64,000 nt of DNA from Tulasnella sp. 424. Taxonomy: Eukaryota > Basidiomycota > Agaricomycetes > Cantharellales > Tulasnellaceae. Shown here one piece after another: positions 42,616 to 55,851 of this stretch (the first letter of the stretch is position 1; every line of letters begins with the position of its first letter). A program made the position numbers and the translations under genes. Location of the stretch: positions 1-64,000 of the forward strand of contig WSUB01000007.1 in the NCBI GenBank assembly GCA_019633425.1, in the 5' to 3' direction. The notes under the pieces are model-generated. The model saw only the letters and a list, made by a program, of their open reading frames with translations, had not been told where the DNA came from and made no database searches.

Positions 42616-45600
42616 ATGGCTGACCTATTCTGCCCGACATTCCTGAGCACAAGCCGGTGTCTAGACATACAGTGCTCCCTTAATCACACTAACTGCATTG
42701 TCTGCCAACAGCTCGGGCTCAGTCGCAAGGAATTATGGAAGCATATCAATACCAAGCTCCACCGTCGACGAATGAGGCAGCTTCGACACGTCGTCAGTTG
42801 GACCTGTTCCACATGCAACAAAATCATGAGTGACGCCAATCGGGCGTCTCACTTGCGTGGAAAAGGCCATCGCCGCAAGTTGGTTGGGCGGATAGTCCAA
42901 CCAACATCCAACGTCGTTGTGCCGAGGCCGGTGGGTGTACCTGGCCGACGCCTTCTGCTGATGCTGCACCTCACTCCATCGCTGTCATCGATCTTTTCAG
43001 GTCTCATCGAGGGCCGCTGTCCCCAATCGTTCTCATATCCCCTCGGCCGTTTTTATTCCCCAGAGTCATCAGCTCCCTTGGGCTGGTCCTGTGCGTCCAG
43101 AATTGGTCGCGGCGCCGTGCCCAGTTTGCGGCTGGTATATCCCTCTGTCACGATGGGATGAGCATCTGCGTGATCCTATCCATGCCCGAAGAGCACAGAT
43201 GGCTGCGTATCACTATTCCCTCGAAGAAGGGAGCCGTGATAAGTTCAGTGTCAGTATTATACAGCCCGAACTGGATTTTGGCATCATTGACATCAGTAGT
43301 TTGGTGGAATGGCCTACCCGTGAAAGCGCTTTCTACATCCGACTGCAAGAGGGAACAGTCATCCTCAAGGATGTTCAGCTGAGCTCTCGACTTGGGAGCC
43401 AAGCATTGTTTCGGGATTCAAAGTATGGATTCTTCCGCGGTCGACCGCTTGAGCAAGCGCTTACATTCTCGATCCCAGCTTCTCCGTCCGCTTCTCGGCC
43501 GCGATCATACTCTCGCCCGGGATCACTTACGCGGTGAAGGTTACATTTGAACCTAGGGGTAAGCCATGCCTGCTCTTTTCTGAGGCGCCAGCTGAAATTG
43601 GCCTTGTCAAGGTAACCGTGGGCGTTACGAAGACCGTATCGAGTTCTCCTTTGAAATGCCCGCGGAAGATAACAAGCAGTTCGTCATCACCCGAACTGTT
43701 AGAGCGAACGTCACAGTAGAAGCACACCAACAGCAACTAGCGCCAATAGCACCCTACACTCGTCCCAAGCGGCGGCCTCGTGGTGTGAAAAGCAGTATTC
43801 TGGATGGAACAAGGCCATCAAGTTTTGAACGGCAGAAAACGGCCTTTTGCTACCCACTCCCAGAATCAAAAATTCCAGCCGATCTTGTTTCCCTCGTCGA
43901 ACACGGCTCAGTTGACGCCAAAGTGGCACGGATCCGGGAGATGCGACTCTCAGATGAGTTGGAGTCTTCGACATACGCAAAGCATTGGCAAACTCTGTTG
44001 TGGCTTGAAGAATATCAGGTCGAGTAGGTATATCTACTAAGATAGTTCTACCGTTTAATAATTCGTTGCGGCTATAGAAAGGATATGGAGCACTATGACC
44101 AAGCAGACGTGGCATTTGGAGGCCGATTTGCACGAAATTATCTGTACGTCGCCTGCAGCTCAGGCTGATCCTCGACCCGTGACAATACTAATGACCATTC
44201 CCCCTCTAGGCGTGGGTGTCAAACTGTTCTCCGGCCCCTCGCACGTACCTTTCTAACGGTTTCATGCAGTTGACGTGCCTGGGCTAGCGGAACGCCGTCC
44301 CTCCGTCGTTATCGGGGACTCGGTGCTTGTTCGCCTGGAGAATTCTGGCTCCGACAGATGGTTCCGAGGCTTTGTACATGGAGTCCTGCAAAACAACGTT
44401 CTTCTTGGCTTCAGCCCCGCTTTCTCCTGCCCTCCAGGTCAGAAGATTGACGTGGAGTTCGAAGTTAATCGCCTTATGCTCCGAAGAATGCATATGGCGG
44501 TGACTCGTCCCTACCGCCATCGACCGGTGCTTTTTCCTGAAGATGGAGATATAGAAGCAAGGGGAATTGTAACACCGACGATTTTGCAAATGAACAGATT
44601 CCCAATCTTCGATTTAAGGGTGAGGTCTAACCCGCCGCAGATGCAAGCGGCGACCGCGATCGCGCGGTTGCCCAGCGGAACCATCCCCTTCATCATCTTT
44701 GGACCGTGAGTGATTTTAAACTTGAGCCCCATCGATGCAGTTGCAAGTACTGATGTATCTATAGTCCGGGGACCGGAAAGACTGTTACAATCGTAGAGGC
44801 GATTCGGCAGATATTGGCATGGAATCCAGCTGCCAGGATCCTGGCATGCGCGCCTAGCAACAACGCCGCCGACATCATTGCCGACCGATTACGCGATTCG
44901 CTTTCTATCACCCAACTGTTCCGACTCAACGCCCCTTCTCGAGTGAAAACGGTTCCTCGCAGCCTGGAAGCTTACTGCCTTCGATACGACGACGGCTCTT
45001 TCAGGGTACCGGGGCCTCAAATCATCATGCAGTATCGGGTAGTGGTATCTACTTGCGCATCAAGCTCCTTAGCCAACGGCGTAGGTGTTCCCAAAGGGCA
45101 CTTTACCCATATCTTCGTTGATGAGGCCGGGCAGGGAAGTGAACCCGAAGGTAAGACGGGACAGATATAGAGCCTTTTCCCTATGCTGATGCCCTGCCAA
45201 GTAATGATCCCTATTCAAATGAACGGGAATACGGAGACTACCGTCATTCTCGCAGGAGATCCGAAACAATTAGGCCCCGTCATTCGCAGCCCCGTAGCGC
45301 GGCGTCTAGGACTCGATGTCAGCTACTTGGATCGCCTCATGGCGAAGGAAATGTACAAGGCGGTTGAGAATAGAGGTGCAACGTTAGTAACGGTTACGAC
45401 GAATCGTTGCCCTGCTCCAAGGATGCTCACGAAAGGATGAACTTTCCAGATATGTGAAGCTCATCAAAAACTGGCGAAGCCATGCAGCTATCCTAGAGTT
45501 TCCTAATCAGCAGTTCTATGACGGCGAGCTGGAAGCTTGCGCTCACACATCAGCTGCGGATCTGTGCTTGGGTTGGGATAAATTGTCAAATCCAATGTAT

Positions 45601-46445
45601 CCGATCATCTTCCATGCAATCAAAGGTTAGTTGGGGTGAGAGAGCAATCATTGAAGAGATACTAAATTATTCTTCAGGTCAGGATCTACGGGAGTCGTCT
45701 TCACCGTCATGGTTTAATATTGAAGAGGCGTCGGCTGTGAGAGACTACGTGCGAGACCTTCGTCACGACCAGCATGTCAGTTTCGGTGAGAGACGTTGTC
45801 AACGCATACAGTCAAACGTCTGCTCTAACTACGCTCATTTAGGTGACGAGCAAATAGGTGTCATAACCCCGTATCGAGCCCAAGTTCGCAAGCTACGGAC
45901 TGTTTTGAAAACAGACTTCCCAGATGTGAAAGTCGGAACTACCGAGGAATTCCAAGGAGATGTGAGTGGCACTCTGAAACGCACGGATACGTATTACAAT
46001 AACATATTCTTCCTAGGAGCGTAACGCCATCATAGTGTCGACGGTTCGAAGCAGCCTCAACTTCGTCGAGTTCGACCTTCGGCATACTCTCGGTTTCGTC
46101 GCAAATCCTCGACGCTTCAATGTCGCCATGACGCGAGCAAAATCAATACTAATCGTAGTGGGCGACCCAGATGTTCTAGGCCTCGATCCTCTTTGGAGGC
46201 GATTCCTGAATCAAATCCACGCGAACGGCGGCTGGAAAGGCATGCGAATTCCTTGGGACCCAGCTGCGGAGGTGGAAGAGACGTTTAGAGATGATCGTCT
46301 ACCCTATGACGCCCAGATGCGTGCACAGAGCGAGCTGGATCTACGAAACCTGGTTGCAAGGACCTCAGCGATTGGTGTTGAGGCCCTCGATGAAGTGGAG
46401 GAATTGGAAGCAGATGCTGATTTGCATTGGCGCGAAGACGAATGA
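42616..46445 (+). CDS. Hel-C: CCCH/JAZ-finger MOV10-like SF1 RNA helicase
   Basis: Starts MADLFCPTF with a CCCH finger (C-x8-C-x4-C-x3-H), then C2H2 fingers at CIVC, CSTC and CPVC. The second and third fingers are in different frames unless an intron at 42931-43000 (gtgggt...ttttcag, 70 nt) is removed; it restores the frame exactly and is private to this copy. Next come a MOV10-like region ([36 protein letters not shown]) and helicase motifs: GPPGTGKT split by an intron, [65 protein letters not shown]. The Gly in DEAGQG replaces the Ala seen in its sisters, outside the catalytic DEAG. It ends [11 protein letters not shown]. Forms a clade with Hel-D and Hel-E. No inactivating change seen. Confidence 0.9.
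44210..44211 (+). other. 2-nt micro-exon (GC) of Hel-C
   Basis: Introns 44144-44209 (gtacgt...ctctag) and 44212-44269 (gtgggt...atgcag). CT + GC + TTGACG reads Leu-Leu-Asp, in frame with [10 protein letters not shown]. Confidence 0.75.
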
Positions 46446-46734
46446 ACTTTCCCTCGAGCATCTCTTGTATCATTAGAGATTTATGGGAGCACATATCTCT
46501 CAGCAGGCCCGATCTAAAGAGAATCCACGATAAGCTCCCCCTTAAACTGTGACGATTTTCGTTGGAAACTGGATTATACTTTCCTTTCATTGTTTTGCTT
46601 CAGCGACCATTTATTCCTTTCAATCTTGTTATGAGCGGTCGCGACCTTGCACCAGCATCCAATCAAGTACAAGCATGTATAGGTAGCTCGGAAACGCGCG
46701 CCTGTCAACAGTGAGTCCCACCTATGAAAGAATC

Positions 46735-47035
46735 CCTAAGCGACTCGACTCCGTTCGACGGCCAATTTCCCCTACCGTCTACGAGGACAACTCAGGGGTG
46801 GGGCTCGTTCCCACGTAGACGAGATTTCGGAACAGAGCCTTCCCCAAAGGTAGTCAAACAACGACTTCCAGGGAGTTGCGAATCACCCGCTTGTGCCCCA
46901 GCACAGTCCATATCCCAAACCTCCAACTACCCCAGGCGGCCGCCACTACAGCACGTTTGACTTTTTCCCTTGCTTTCCTCGCGACAGGTGAATGCGACGA
47001 TCCCCAAGTGTTCCCGCAACACACCGGCCTGCTTC
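46735..47035 (+). pseudogene. Relic of a helicase 5' region upstream of Hel-D
   Basis: Similar to 51700-51960 at the Hel-E start: shared blocks include ttcccacgtagacg, a gtcaaacaa stretch, tgccccagc with gtccatatcc, and tttcctcgcgac with ggtgaatgcga. The position equivalent to the Hel-E ATG reads ACG, and the CCCH finger that follows is garbled. So a helicase gene once started here; only its 5' flank and first codons remain. Confidence 0.7.
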
Positions 47036-47285
47036 CTACGCGGCAACCCGACAAGTCCAAGGTTCCAGGCTTACGTGTAGTCTTGGACGATGATAAGGCT
47101 GGTTTTCTCCTATCTGAGACAAATCTCTCCACCTATGCGGGGGTGGTGAAACACGTGTTGCAAACGATCAAAACGGCAAGAGAAGGACCTCCAGAGATCG
47201 TGATTGCCCAATCACATCTGATTTCCGACTCAACGTACGTGATATAATACATCTTCTACCCCTTCTCATACACAGACTACAACCA

Positions 47286-50200
47286 ATGACTGACCTCTTT
47301 TGCCCAAACTTCGCCAGTTCTGGCATATGTAACGACCCGACTTGTGGCCTCAATCACACCAACTGCGTGCTATGCCAGCTGAATGGACTATCCAGGTCCG
47401 CCTTATGGGCACATATGCAACTGCAGCTGCACCGCAATCGTCTCCGTCGTTACTATGGGTCTATAAACTGGACCTGCCCGATCTGCAACATCACTATGAC
47501 TCTCCTCGATCAGGCGCAGCATGAAGCCGGTCAACGCCACCGCTACAACCTGACGCTCCTCGCTGCTCAACAAACACCTCAGGCTAGAGGACAAGGCCAG
47601 TCTGTTCCCGCCGCTTCGACCGCGCATCTTCCCAGTGGGGCCGGCGCTTCCGAATCCCCTCATACGCAACCAGGTACCGCTGGCCGGGCGACGATGGTTG
47701 AATGCCCACTATGCGATCGCAGCATACCTCTTACTAAATGGAACGAGCACCTCCACGACCCTATGCATGCCCGGAAGGCAAAGCTCGCTGCGTTTCATCA
47801 AGCACTCGAGGAAGGCAGCAGGGACAAATTCGGGGTCAACATCGTTCAAGCAGAATTAGACTTCGGTGTCATCGACGTTAGCTCGTTGTCGGAATGGCCA
47901 ACTCGCGAGGACGTGTTTTACATTCGGTTGGAGGAAGGACCAATCAAGCTGGAGGGTGTCAGGTTGACGTCGCGTTTATCAAGTCTTTCGCAATATCGGG
48001 ATGCGAAGTGAGCTCATAACTTGCTGACGATGAGCAATTACGGAGTCTGACAAACGAGCCTTAGTTTTCATGTCCGATTCTCTGCAGCTGTAACGCTCAG
48101 TGTTGGATTCATGTACGCGATAAAAGTTACCTTCGATCCTAAAGGTATGGATTATCGATCCTGGTACATTTGATCTCAGTGTCTCAAGCCCGCATCCCAC
48201 TTAGGTAATCGAGGCCGGTACGAGGACCGTGTGGAGTTCAGCTTTGAGCTTTTGTCGAACAAGTCGAAGTTTGTAATTACCCGCGTAATCAAGGCCACGG
48301 TTACCGTCGAAGCGCACTGGCAGCAGCTAGCTCCTACTACGCGCTACGTAAAGCCTAAGCGACTTCCGCGCAGAGAGAAGGCCTCAATTACGGATGGACA
48401 AAAGCCTCCCAACTTTCAACGTCACATTGGAGCATTTCGGTATCGCCTTCCCGAGTTCCAGATACTACAAGAATTTAAAGAAAATATTAGACATGGCTCA
48501 ACCGAATCGAAGGCCGAGCGGATTAGGGAGCAGAACCCACTTGGTCTTTCGTGGGACACGTATTCGGAATACTTCCGGGCTTTGCTTTGGCTAGAGGAGC
48601 TTCAGGCCCAGTAGGTTGGCAATTATGCCCTTCAAGTGGATTCTCATCGTTATTTTGCAGCAAAGATATGGAAAACTATGACCAGACGGCCGTCCAATTC
48701 GTTCGTCAGTTCGGGAAACATTTTCTGTGAGTATCCAACACCGATCTAGATCCTCTTTCTCTAATAGAGATGATTTCTGCATAGGCGTAAGCTTCATGTA
48801 CGAAAACACCGCCATACCCACTGACAACGCTTTCAGTCGAAGTACCCGGACTCGCAGAAAGACGGCCTTCCGTCCTAATCGGCGATTCCGTGGTCGTACG
48901 GCCTACCAAATTGGCATCCAACACTTGGTTCCGCGGATACGTTCATGGTGTTCAACAGTCTCACGTGATGCTTGGGTTCTATCGTCAATTTACCAGCCCT
49001 CACGGCCAGGAAATCGACGTTGAATTCGAGCTCAACCGTTTGATGTTTCGGAGGATGCATATGGCAAGGGCAACCTCATTTTCTCGCCGCGCCGTTTTGT
49101 TTCCAAATCCTCAGGATATCGTCACCTCTAAGCTATCGCTTCCGTCTCTGCAGGATCAGAGTAGCATGTGCATCTTTGATGCCAGAGTTGCGGCCAACGG
49201 ACCTCAAAAACTTGCAGTAACTGCGATCAAACATTTACCCGCCGGTTCAATACCTTTCATAATATTCGGGCCGTATGTTATCCAGCTTTACAGATCCATA
49301 TACGACTGGCCGGACTCACACCTTCGTCTCTCTCGTTTTAGTCCTGGGACCGGAAAGACCGTGACAGTGGTCGAAGCCATTCGTCAGATCCTCACTGAAC
49401 ATCCTACTGCAAAAATACTCGCCTGCGCGCCCAGCAATAACGCAGCAGACATCATTGCCGATCGGCTCCGCGAGACGCTATCTCCAGAACAACTATTTCG
49501 ACTCAACGCGCCGTCCCGTTACAAAGATTTGCCCCGCAGTCTTGAGAGCTATTCGCTTCGCTATGATGACGGTTCCTTTGGTATTCCCAAGGTAAAGAGT
49601 TTGATTAAGTACCGAGTGGTGGTTTCGACCTGTGCATCTGGTTCTCTGCTCCACGGTGTTGGGGTAACAAGCGGACACTTTACGCATATATTCGTCGACG
49701 AGGCTGGCCAAGCTAGCGAACCCGAAGGCAAGTGCTACCGAGATACCCCTTCAAATGACATGGCGCTAATCGAAACTCTAGTCATGATCCCTATAAAAAT
49801 GAATGCAGGACTTCAGACAATTGTTGTTCTGGCGGGGGATCCGAAACAACTTGGTCCAGTCATCCGAAGCCCCGTCGCGAGACGGCTTGGCTTGGATGTA
49901 AGCTATTTAGATCGCCTTATGTCAATGGACATGTACGGCACAGTGAGCAATCGTGGTATAACGTACGTTCCTGTTACACTCCTACGAAAGATGAAGTCAT
50001 CAGACGGTGGTCATTCATTCAGATACGTGAAGCTGATAAAAAATTGGAGGAGCCACCGAGCAATTATCGATTTCCCAAATCAACAGTTCTACGCAGGAGA
50101 GCTTGAAGCCTGTGCCGATCGTGCAACTTCGGATCGGTGCCTTCGATGGGATAAGTTGCCCAAGCAAGACTATCCAGTCATTTTCCACGCTCTCAAAGGT

Positions 50201-51025
50201 TCGTCCTAATTTACTCTTCTATATCTCATGGAGCTCTAATATTGCGAGCAGGTCAAGATCTCCGAGAGTCTCGGTCACCTTCCTGGTTTAATGCCGAGGA
50301 GGCTTCAGCAGTCAGCGATTACGTTCGGGACCTCCGCCATGACCCTCGTACACGTTTCGGTAAGAACCGTAAGTTGTGATAGAGAGAAATCTTCTGACTT
50401 TAGGACCAGAGGAAGATCAGATAGGTGTGATCACTCCTTACCGGGCTCAAGTGCGCAAAGTGAGAACTGTCCTCCACACTGACTTCCCTGAGGTCAAGGT
50501 TGGGACCACAGAGGAGTTTCAAGGAGATGTGGGTGCCATAATGTCTAGCCTGCTCCGCATAATATTAACCGACTTTCTGTGCTTTGTATTCAGGAACGTC
50601 ATGCAATCATTGTTTCCACCGTTCGGAGCAGCCTCGACTTCGTCGAGTTTGATCTCCGACATACGCTTGGTTTCGTGGCGAATCCGCGTCGCTTCAATGT
50701 CGCCATGACACGAGCCAAATCTGTCCTCATCGTGATTGGCGACCCAGACGTTCTTGGGTTGGATCCGCTTTGGAGGCGATTCTTGAATCATGTCCATGCA
50801 CATGGTGGTTGGAAGGGTGTTCGCATTCCCTGGGATCCGGATGAGGAGGTTTTGACGGACGCCGCAGGCGAAGATCGGCCAGCATACGACGTCAAAATGC
50901 GTGCTCACGCTGAACAGGATCTGCAGGGTCTAGTCGCTAGGACCTCAGCTTTCGGACTTGATGCTTTGGACGAAGAAGAGGAGTTGGAGGCGGACGCCGA
51001 TCTGCACTGGCACGAAGACGACTAA
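47286..51025 (+). CDS. Hel-D: CCCH/JAZ-finger MOV10-like SF1 RNA helicase
   Basis: Starts MTDLFCPNF (CCCH finger), then C2H2 fingers CVLC, CPIC and CPLC, the last after a linker of about 60 residues rich in Ala/Gln/Ser. MOV10-like region: [44 protein letters not shown]. Motifs: [73 protein letters not shown]; it ends [10 protein letters not shown]. The intron after SEPE uses a GC donor (gcaagt near 49729) where sister genes have GT. Several introns in the core are also open when read through, so the 439-codon stretch 48890-50209 has no stop although introns are clearly present. No inactivating change seen. Confidence 0.9.
48785..48786 (+). other. 2-nt micro-exon (GC) of Hel-D
   Basis: Introns 48727-48784 (gtgagt...gcatag) and 48787-48836 (gtaagc...tttcag). 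CT + GC + TCGAAG reads Leu-Leu-Glu into [10 protein letters not shown]. Confidence 0.75.
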
Positions 51026-51877
51026 TTCCGAGTTTGTCATTGAAATTAGATAGAATCTCGAAACTGTGTCTTTTACTTTAGCGCACATCAGCGTGGAACG
51101 TTTTAGGAGCTAACAAATCGAGTCACTTCCGCTTCATCCGACTCTGGCTTCGTTGGCTTCATCCACACACAGACCATTCATCCAGTCTTCCTCATTAGAT
51201 GGCCATCTGGTGCCTTAAACAGCACTCGAAGGAGAAATCGGACAACGCTCTGGGAGCCAACAGGATCGACCAAGCCTTAAGCGCTCACGACAAACGGGAC
51301 TGAAACAACATTTAGTCTATCGTTTGCCTTCCAGACTTGGTTTAAACCTTTATATTCTATGACCCATAGCGCCTTTGACTTTGAAGGCTTTTATTGCTGG
51401 TTCTGTGCCGACGTTCTGATGCTACCAACGCTGTCGAGCACCATTGGTGGAGCTCGGTCTTAGTTTCTTTCTCTTTTCTTCGCAATTCTTTGACCCCATG
51501 GGGCACTGAGCGACGTTCATGAAACCTGGATTTACGTGGAAGAGGTGTAAGTGGAACTGCGCCTTTGTCCTTCGTTTTGACGTCGAACGACGGATTCTGT
51601 CTCTTCAACCTCGTCCCATGGAGAGGCCGCGGCCCCCTAACCAGTACCAGCACGACTCTAAACGCGCCGCTTCTCCCTAAAGCAAGTCTAAGTCTTCCAG
51701 CGACTCAAACGAGTCAGCGACGGGGGCTCGTTTCCACGTGGACGGGATCGCTCTCAGGGCAGACCCTTGTCCAAAAGCAGTCAAACAAGGACCTCCCAGG
51801 GCGCAGCGAAGCACTCGCATGTGCCCCAGCGCGGTCCATATTCCAACCATCTCAAAACCTCCGACTCCCGCTACAGC
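51026..51877. other. Hel-E 5' flank, no gene seen
   Basis: Spacer between the Hel-D stop and the Hel-E start. The last 200 bases are homologous to the relic at 46735-47035. Open frames here are not conserved in that relic, arguing against coding. Confidence 0.55.
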
Positions 51878-54800
51878 ATGTCCGACTTCTTCTGCCGTGC
51901 TTTCCTCGCGACTGGTGAATGCGATAACGCCCAGTGTTCTCGCAACCATACGGACTGCATTCTATGTCAACTATATGGACTTGACCGAAAGACTATGTGG
52001 AGCCACGTAAAAGGAAAGCGGCATCGCAAAAGTGTCAGAGAATACGAAACGGCTGCCACCTGGCATTGTCAGATCTGCAACGTAACAATGAAGACCAAAA
52101 GGCGGGCCCGGCATGAGTCCCGTCCCGGTCACCTCAAGACGTTAGCTCGACTTTCAGCCAAACAAGCGGGGGCTTCAACAGGACACCCATCCTCCACTGC
52201 CAACTCGCTTCCGGCTCAACCTCCTCGGTCCACCCAATCTGTTCCATCCCAGCCCGCGCAACCCCCTCCAGGAGCCGGATCGCAAGAACCCCAGAACCAG
52301 CCCACCGCCTCGGCACCAGGGCCTCGCGTTAAATGCCAGCTGTGTAAACGCCACATTCCTTTACCACAGTGGGACGGGCATTTGCACGACCCTCAGCACT
52401 CCTGGAATGCACGCCTCGCGGGACATCGCCAAGCACTAGAGGAGGGAAGCCAGAACAGGTTCGGCATTAACATCGTGCAAGCCGAGCTCGATTTTGGCAT
52501 CCTCGACCTGAGCACGCTCGATTCGTGGCCAACACGCGATAACGTGTTTTACGTCAGCCTAAAAGAAGGAGAAGCTATCCTCAAAACGGTCCGATTGACT
52601 TCCAGTCTTGGGAACCTCGCGACGTTCAGGGAGCCTAGGTAAGATTACATGGTCAACTGGTCCCGGTCTACAACTAAAGGGATCCAATCTTTCAGTTTCT
52701 CTGTTCGGTTCTCCGCTGCGGTGGACCTGTCGCCTGGGGTAATGCATGCCGTAAGGGTGACCTTTAATCCACGAGGTGCGTACACATACACAATATTCCG
52801 ACACACGGCTCATCTTCAATTGCGCCCAGGCAACCGTGGCCACTACGACGACCGGGTCGAGTTCAGCTTCGAGATACCTTCGACAGGAGTCAAGTTTGCC
52901 ATCACCCGAGCGGTTAAAGCGACGGTCACTGTTGCAGCTCATAGGCAGCAACTGGCCCCAATTGCCCCCTACCAGCGGCCTCGAAGACGACCTCGTGGAG
53001 TAAAAGGCGCAATAGTTGAAGGAGAAAGGCCTCCACATATCGAGCGACACAGAACAGCTTGGAAGTACCCGCTCCCGAAATTCCCGATCCCCGCTGACCT
53101 TCGCAGGCTCCTGGAGGAAGGGACGGTGGATTCAAGGGTTCAGGATATCCAAAATGAATACTTCCCATTGGGCTCCTCTCACGCGGCATATATGGAATAC
53201 TGGCAAGCCTTGCTTTGGGCTGAGGAACATCAGGCTGAGTGAGTACACAACCACGGTTCGAGGTTCCCAGCGGTGATAACCCCGGTTCACAGAAAGGATA
53301 TGGAAAACTATGATCAGACAGGGGTCCAGTTCGCCGGCCGCGTGGGTCGACTTTACTTGTAAGTTACAATACTCCGAACTTCAGTTTAATTCATTTTGAC
53401 CCTATCTCGAACAGACGTGAGCGTACACTGCCCCTACGCTTACTCTCCTGCTCACTGATTTTTGCTTAGTCGCGGTGCCCGGACTGGCTGAACGACGCCC
53501 TTCGGTTGTAATCGGAGATTCTGTCCTGGTCCGGCCCACAAACTCCCCATCCCGCGATTGGTTCCAGGGCTTCGTCCATGGGATTCAACAAACGCACGTC
53601 ATGCTGGGATTCAAGCCGTCGTTTTCTAGTCCTCCAGGACAGAAGATCGACGTTGAATTTGAGCTCAACAGGCTCTTGTTTCAAAGGATGCATTTGGCGA
53701 TACGGAGCATTTATAAAGAGCGGCGAGCCTTGTTCCCGGAGGACGCGGACATTCGAGCACTAGGGCTAGCTGCACCCTCAGCACGGGCACGCCGCGCCGT
53801 GACCCCATTTGATCCACGCGTCGCCGCTAATCCGCCCCAGCTACAAGCGGTAACCGCTATCGCCCGCTTGCCAGCTGGAGGGATTCCTTTCGTAATTTTT
53901 GGACCGTGAGTGATCCAACAACTATCTTGGCTCCCAGCATTCTGTCTGACTGCGGATACTCTTAGACCTGGAACAGGGAAAACTGTCACCGTAGTAGAAG
54001 CCATCAGACAAGTCCTGTCCCGAAATGCAACCGCAACGATTCTTGCTTGCGCGCCCAGTAACAATGCTGCGGATATCGTTGCAGATCGGCTCCGAGTAGC
54101 TCTGAACCCCACTGAGCTCCTCCGCCTGAACGCCCCATCTCGTTACAAAGACCTTCCTCAAGCCCTTCAGGCCTACTCTTTACGACACGACGACGGTTCC
54201 TTCAAAGTTCCTTCCAAGACGGCGATGAAGAAATACCGTGTCATAGTCGCGACCTGCGCGTCGGGCTCCTTACCGCATGGCATTGGAATCAAGGCGGGTC
54301 ACTTTACTCATATTTTCATAGACGAAGCAGGACAAGCAAGTGAACCCGAGGGTGAGTTGACTCATTTTATCAAGACCTCTAAGCTGAAATATTGTTGCAG
54401 TTATGATCCCAATCAAGCTTAACGCTGGCCCTAAAACAACAATCGTTCTCGCGGGAGATCCAAAGCAGCTAGGACCAGTCATCCGGAGCCCTGTTGCGAG
54501 ACGTCTCGGCTTGGAGGCCAGCTTCCTGGATCGCACCATGTCCCAAAATATGTATAAGGCGGCAGAAAACAGAGGGGTTACGTGCGTTACATTACGTCTG
54601 GGTCGGACTCGTTTTTCGAGGCATATGATCCGATACTATTCACGTCTGCAGCTACGTCAAGCTTATTAGAAACTGGCGAAGCCATCCAGCCATTATCGAG
54701 TTCCCGAATCAAGAGTTCTACGATGGCGAGTTGGAACCACGTGCAGACCCTAACGTTTCGGGGTTGTGCCTCGGATGGCGCACACTCCCGAATCCCAAGT

Positions 54801-55665
54801 ATCCCGTCGTGTTCCACGCTATCAAAGGTATGAACCACCAACTCGCGGCGCCTTCATTGCTGTATTAAAGCCACCTACTAGGCCAGGATATGCGAGAGTC
54901 CTCGTCACCATCATGGTTCAATATCGAAGAAGCCTCGGCCGTCAGGGACTACGTTCGAGACCTTCGCCACAACCCTCAAATTGACTTCAGTAAGAGGCTC
55001 TTTAGTGAATCGCTTTGCGTTATCTCACAAATCTCATGACAATTTTAGCTGATGAGCAGATCGGGATCATTACACCCTATCGAGCTCAAGTTCGAAAGAT
55101 GAGAGCCGTTCTTCAACCTGACTTCGCCGGAGTGAAAGTCGGAACGACAGAAGAATTCCAAGGCGATGTGAGTTAATTCTGGTCGCCTACCTTATCAGTA
55201 AAAGATGGATACCAAACGACTTCATTATTTTAGGAACGCCATGCTATCATTGTATCAACGGTCAGGAGTAGCTTTGACTTTGTCGAATTCGACTTGCGAC
55301 ATACGCTGGGCTTTGTTGCAAACCCGCGTCGATTCAATGTGGCCATGACTCGAGCCAAATGCGTCCTCATCATAGTAGGTGACCCGGACGTGTTGGGGTT
55401 GGATCCCCTATGGAGACGGTTTTTGAATTACATCCACGGGAACGGTGGCTGGAGAGGCATCCCGATCCCTTGGGACCCGACAGACGATGTCCCCTCAGGA
55501 GATGCGGGTGGTGGAAATGTTCCGTACGATGAACAAATGCGGGAAAGGAGCGAGCAGGATCTTCAACAGTTGGTTGCGAGAATGTCGGCTATAGGGCTTG
55601 ACGCTCTCGACGAGGTGGAGGGTGCCGAAGCGGATGCTGATCTGCACTGGCACGAAGATGAATAA
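51878..55665 (+). CDS. Hel-E: CCCH/JAZ-finger MOV10-like SF1 RNA helicase
   Basis: Starts MSDFFCRAF. CCCH finger, then fingers CILC, CQIC and CQLC, the last after a Pro/Gln/Ser-rich linker of about 70 residues. MOV10-like region: [44 protein letters not shown]. Motifs: GPPGTGKT split by an intron, [65 protein letters not shown]. It ends [10 protein letters not shown]. In Hel-E the usual ELEACA segment reads ELEPRA, otherwise no odd change. The gene ends 186 bases before the orotate phosphoribosyltransferase start, on the same strand. Confidence 0.91.
53415..53416 (+). other. 2-nt micro-exon (AC) of Hel-E
   Basis: Introns 53359-53414 (gtaagt...gaacag) and 53417-53469 (gtgagc...gcttag). TT + AC + TCGCGG reads Leu-Leu-Ala into [10 protein letters not shown]. 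Confidence 0.75.
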
Positions 55666-55851
55666 ATCTACCTCCTTCCAAACATCTTGCTTTGTACAGG
55701 TTACCATACGCACTAAATCTAGGGTATACAATGATTCTGTGATAAACTCACCAAAAGCGTGTGGACGAGTCAGACCGGTTTCGCGACCCGCCGGGTACGG
55801 TGGCGGCTTATCTCCGCCACAACCACCACGCACCTCAGCGAACAAGTACAA

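Noticed and set aside
42880..43090. Apparent frameshift in the Hel-C finger linker
   Set aside because: A 70-nt intron with gtgggt and ttttcag borders restores the frame exactly, so I treat the gene as intact.
46876..47247. 123-codon open frame before Hel-D
   Set aside because: The first part is the decayed helicase relic in the wrong frame; the remainder matches nothing and is not open in the related region before Hel-C.
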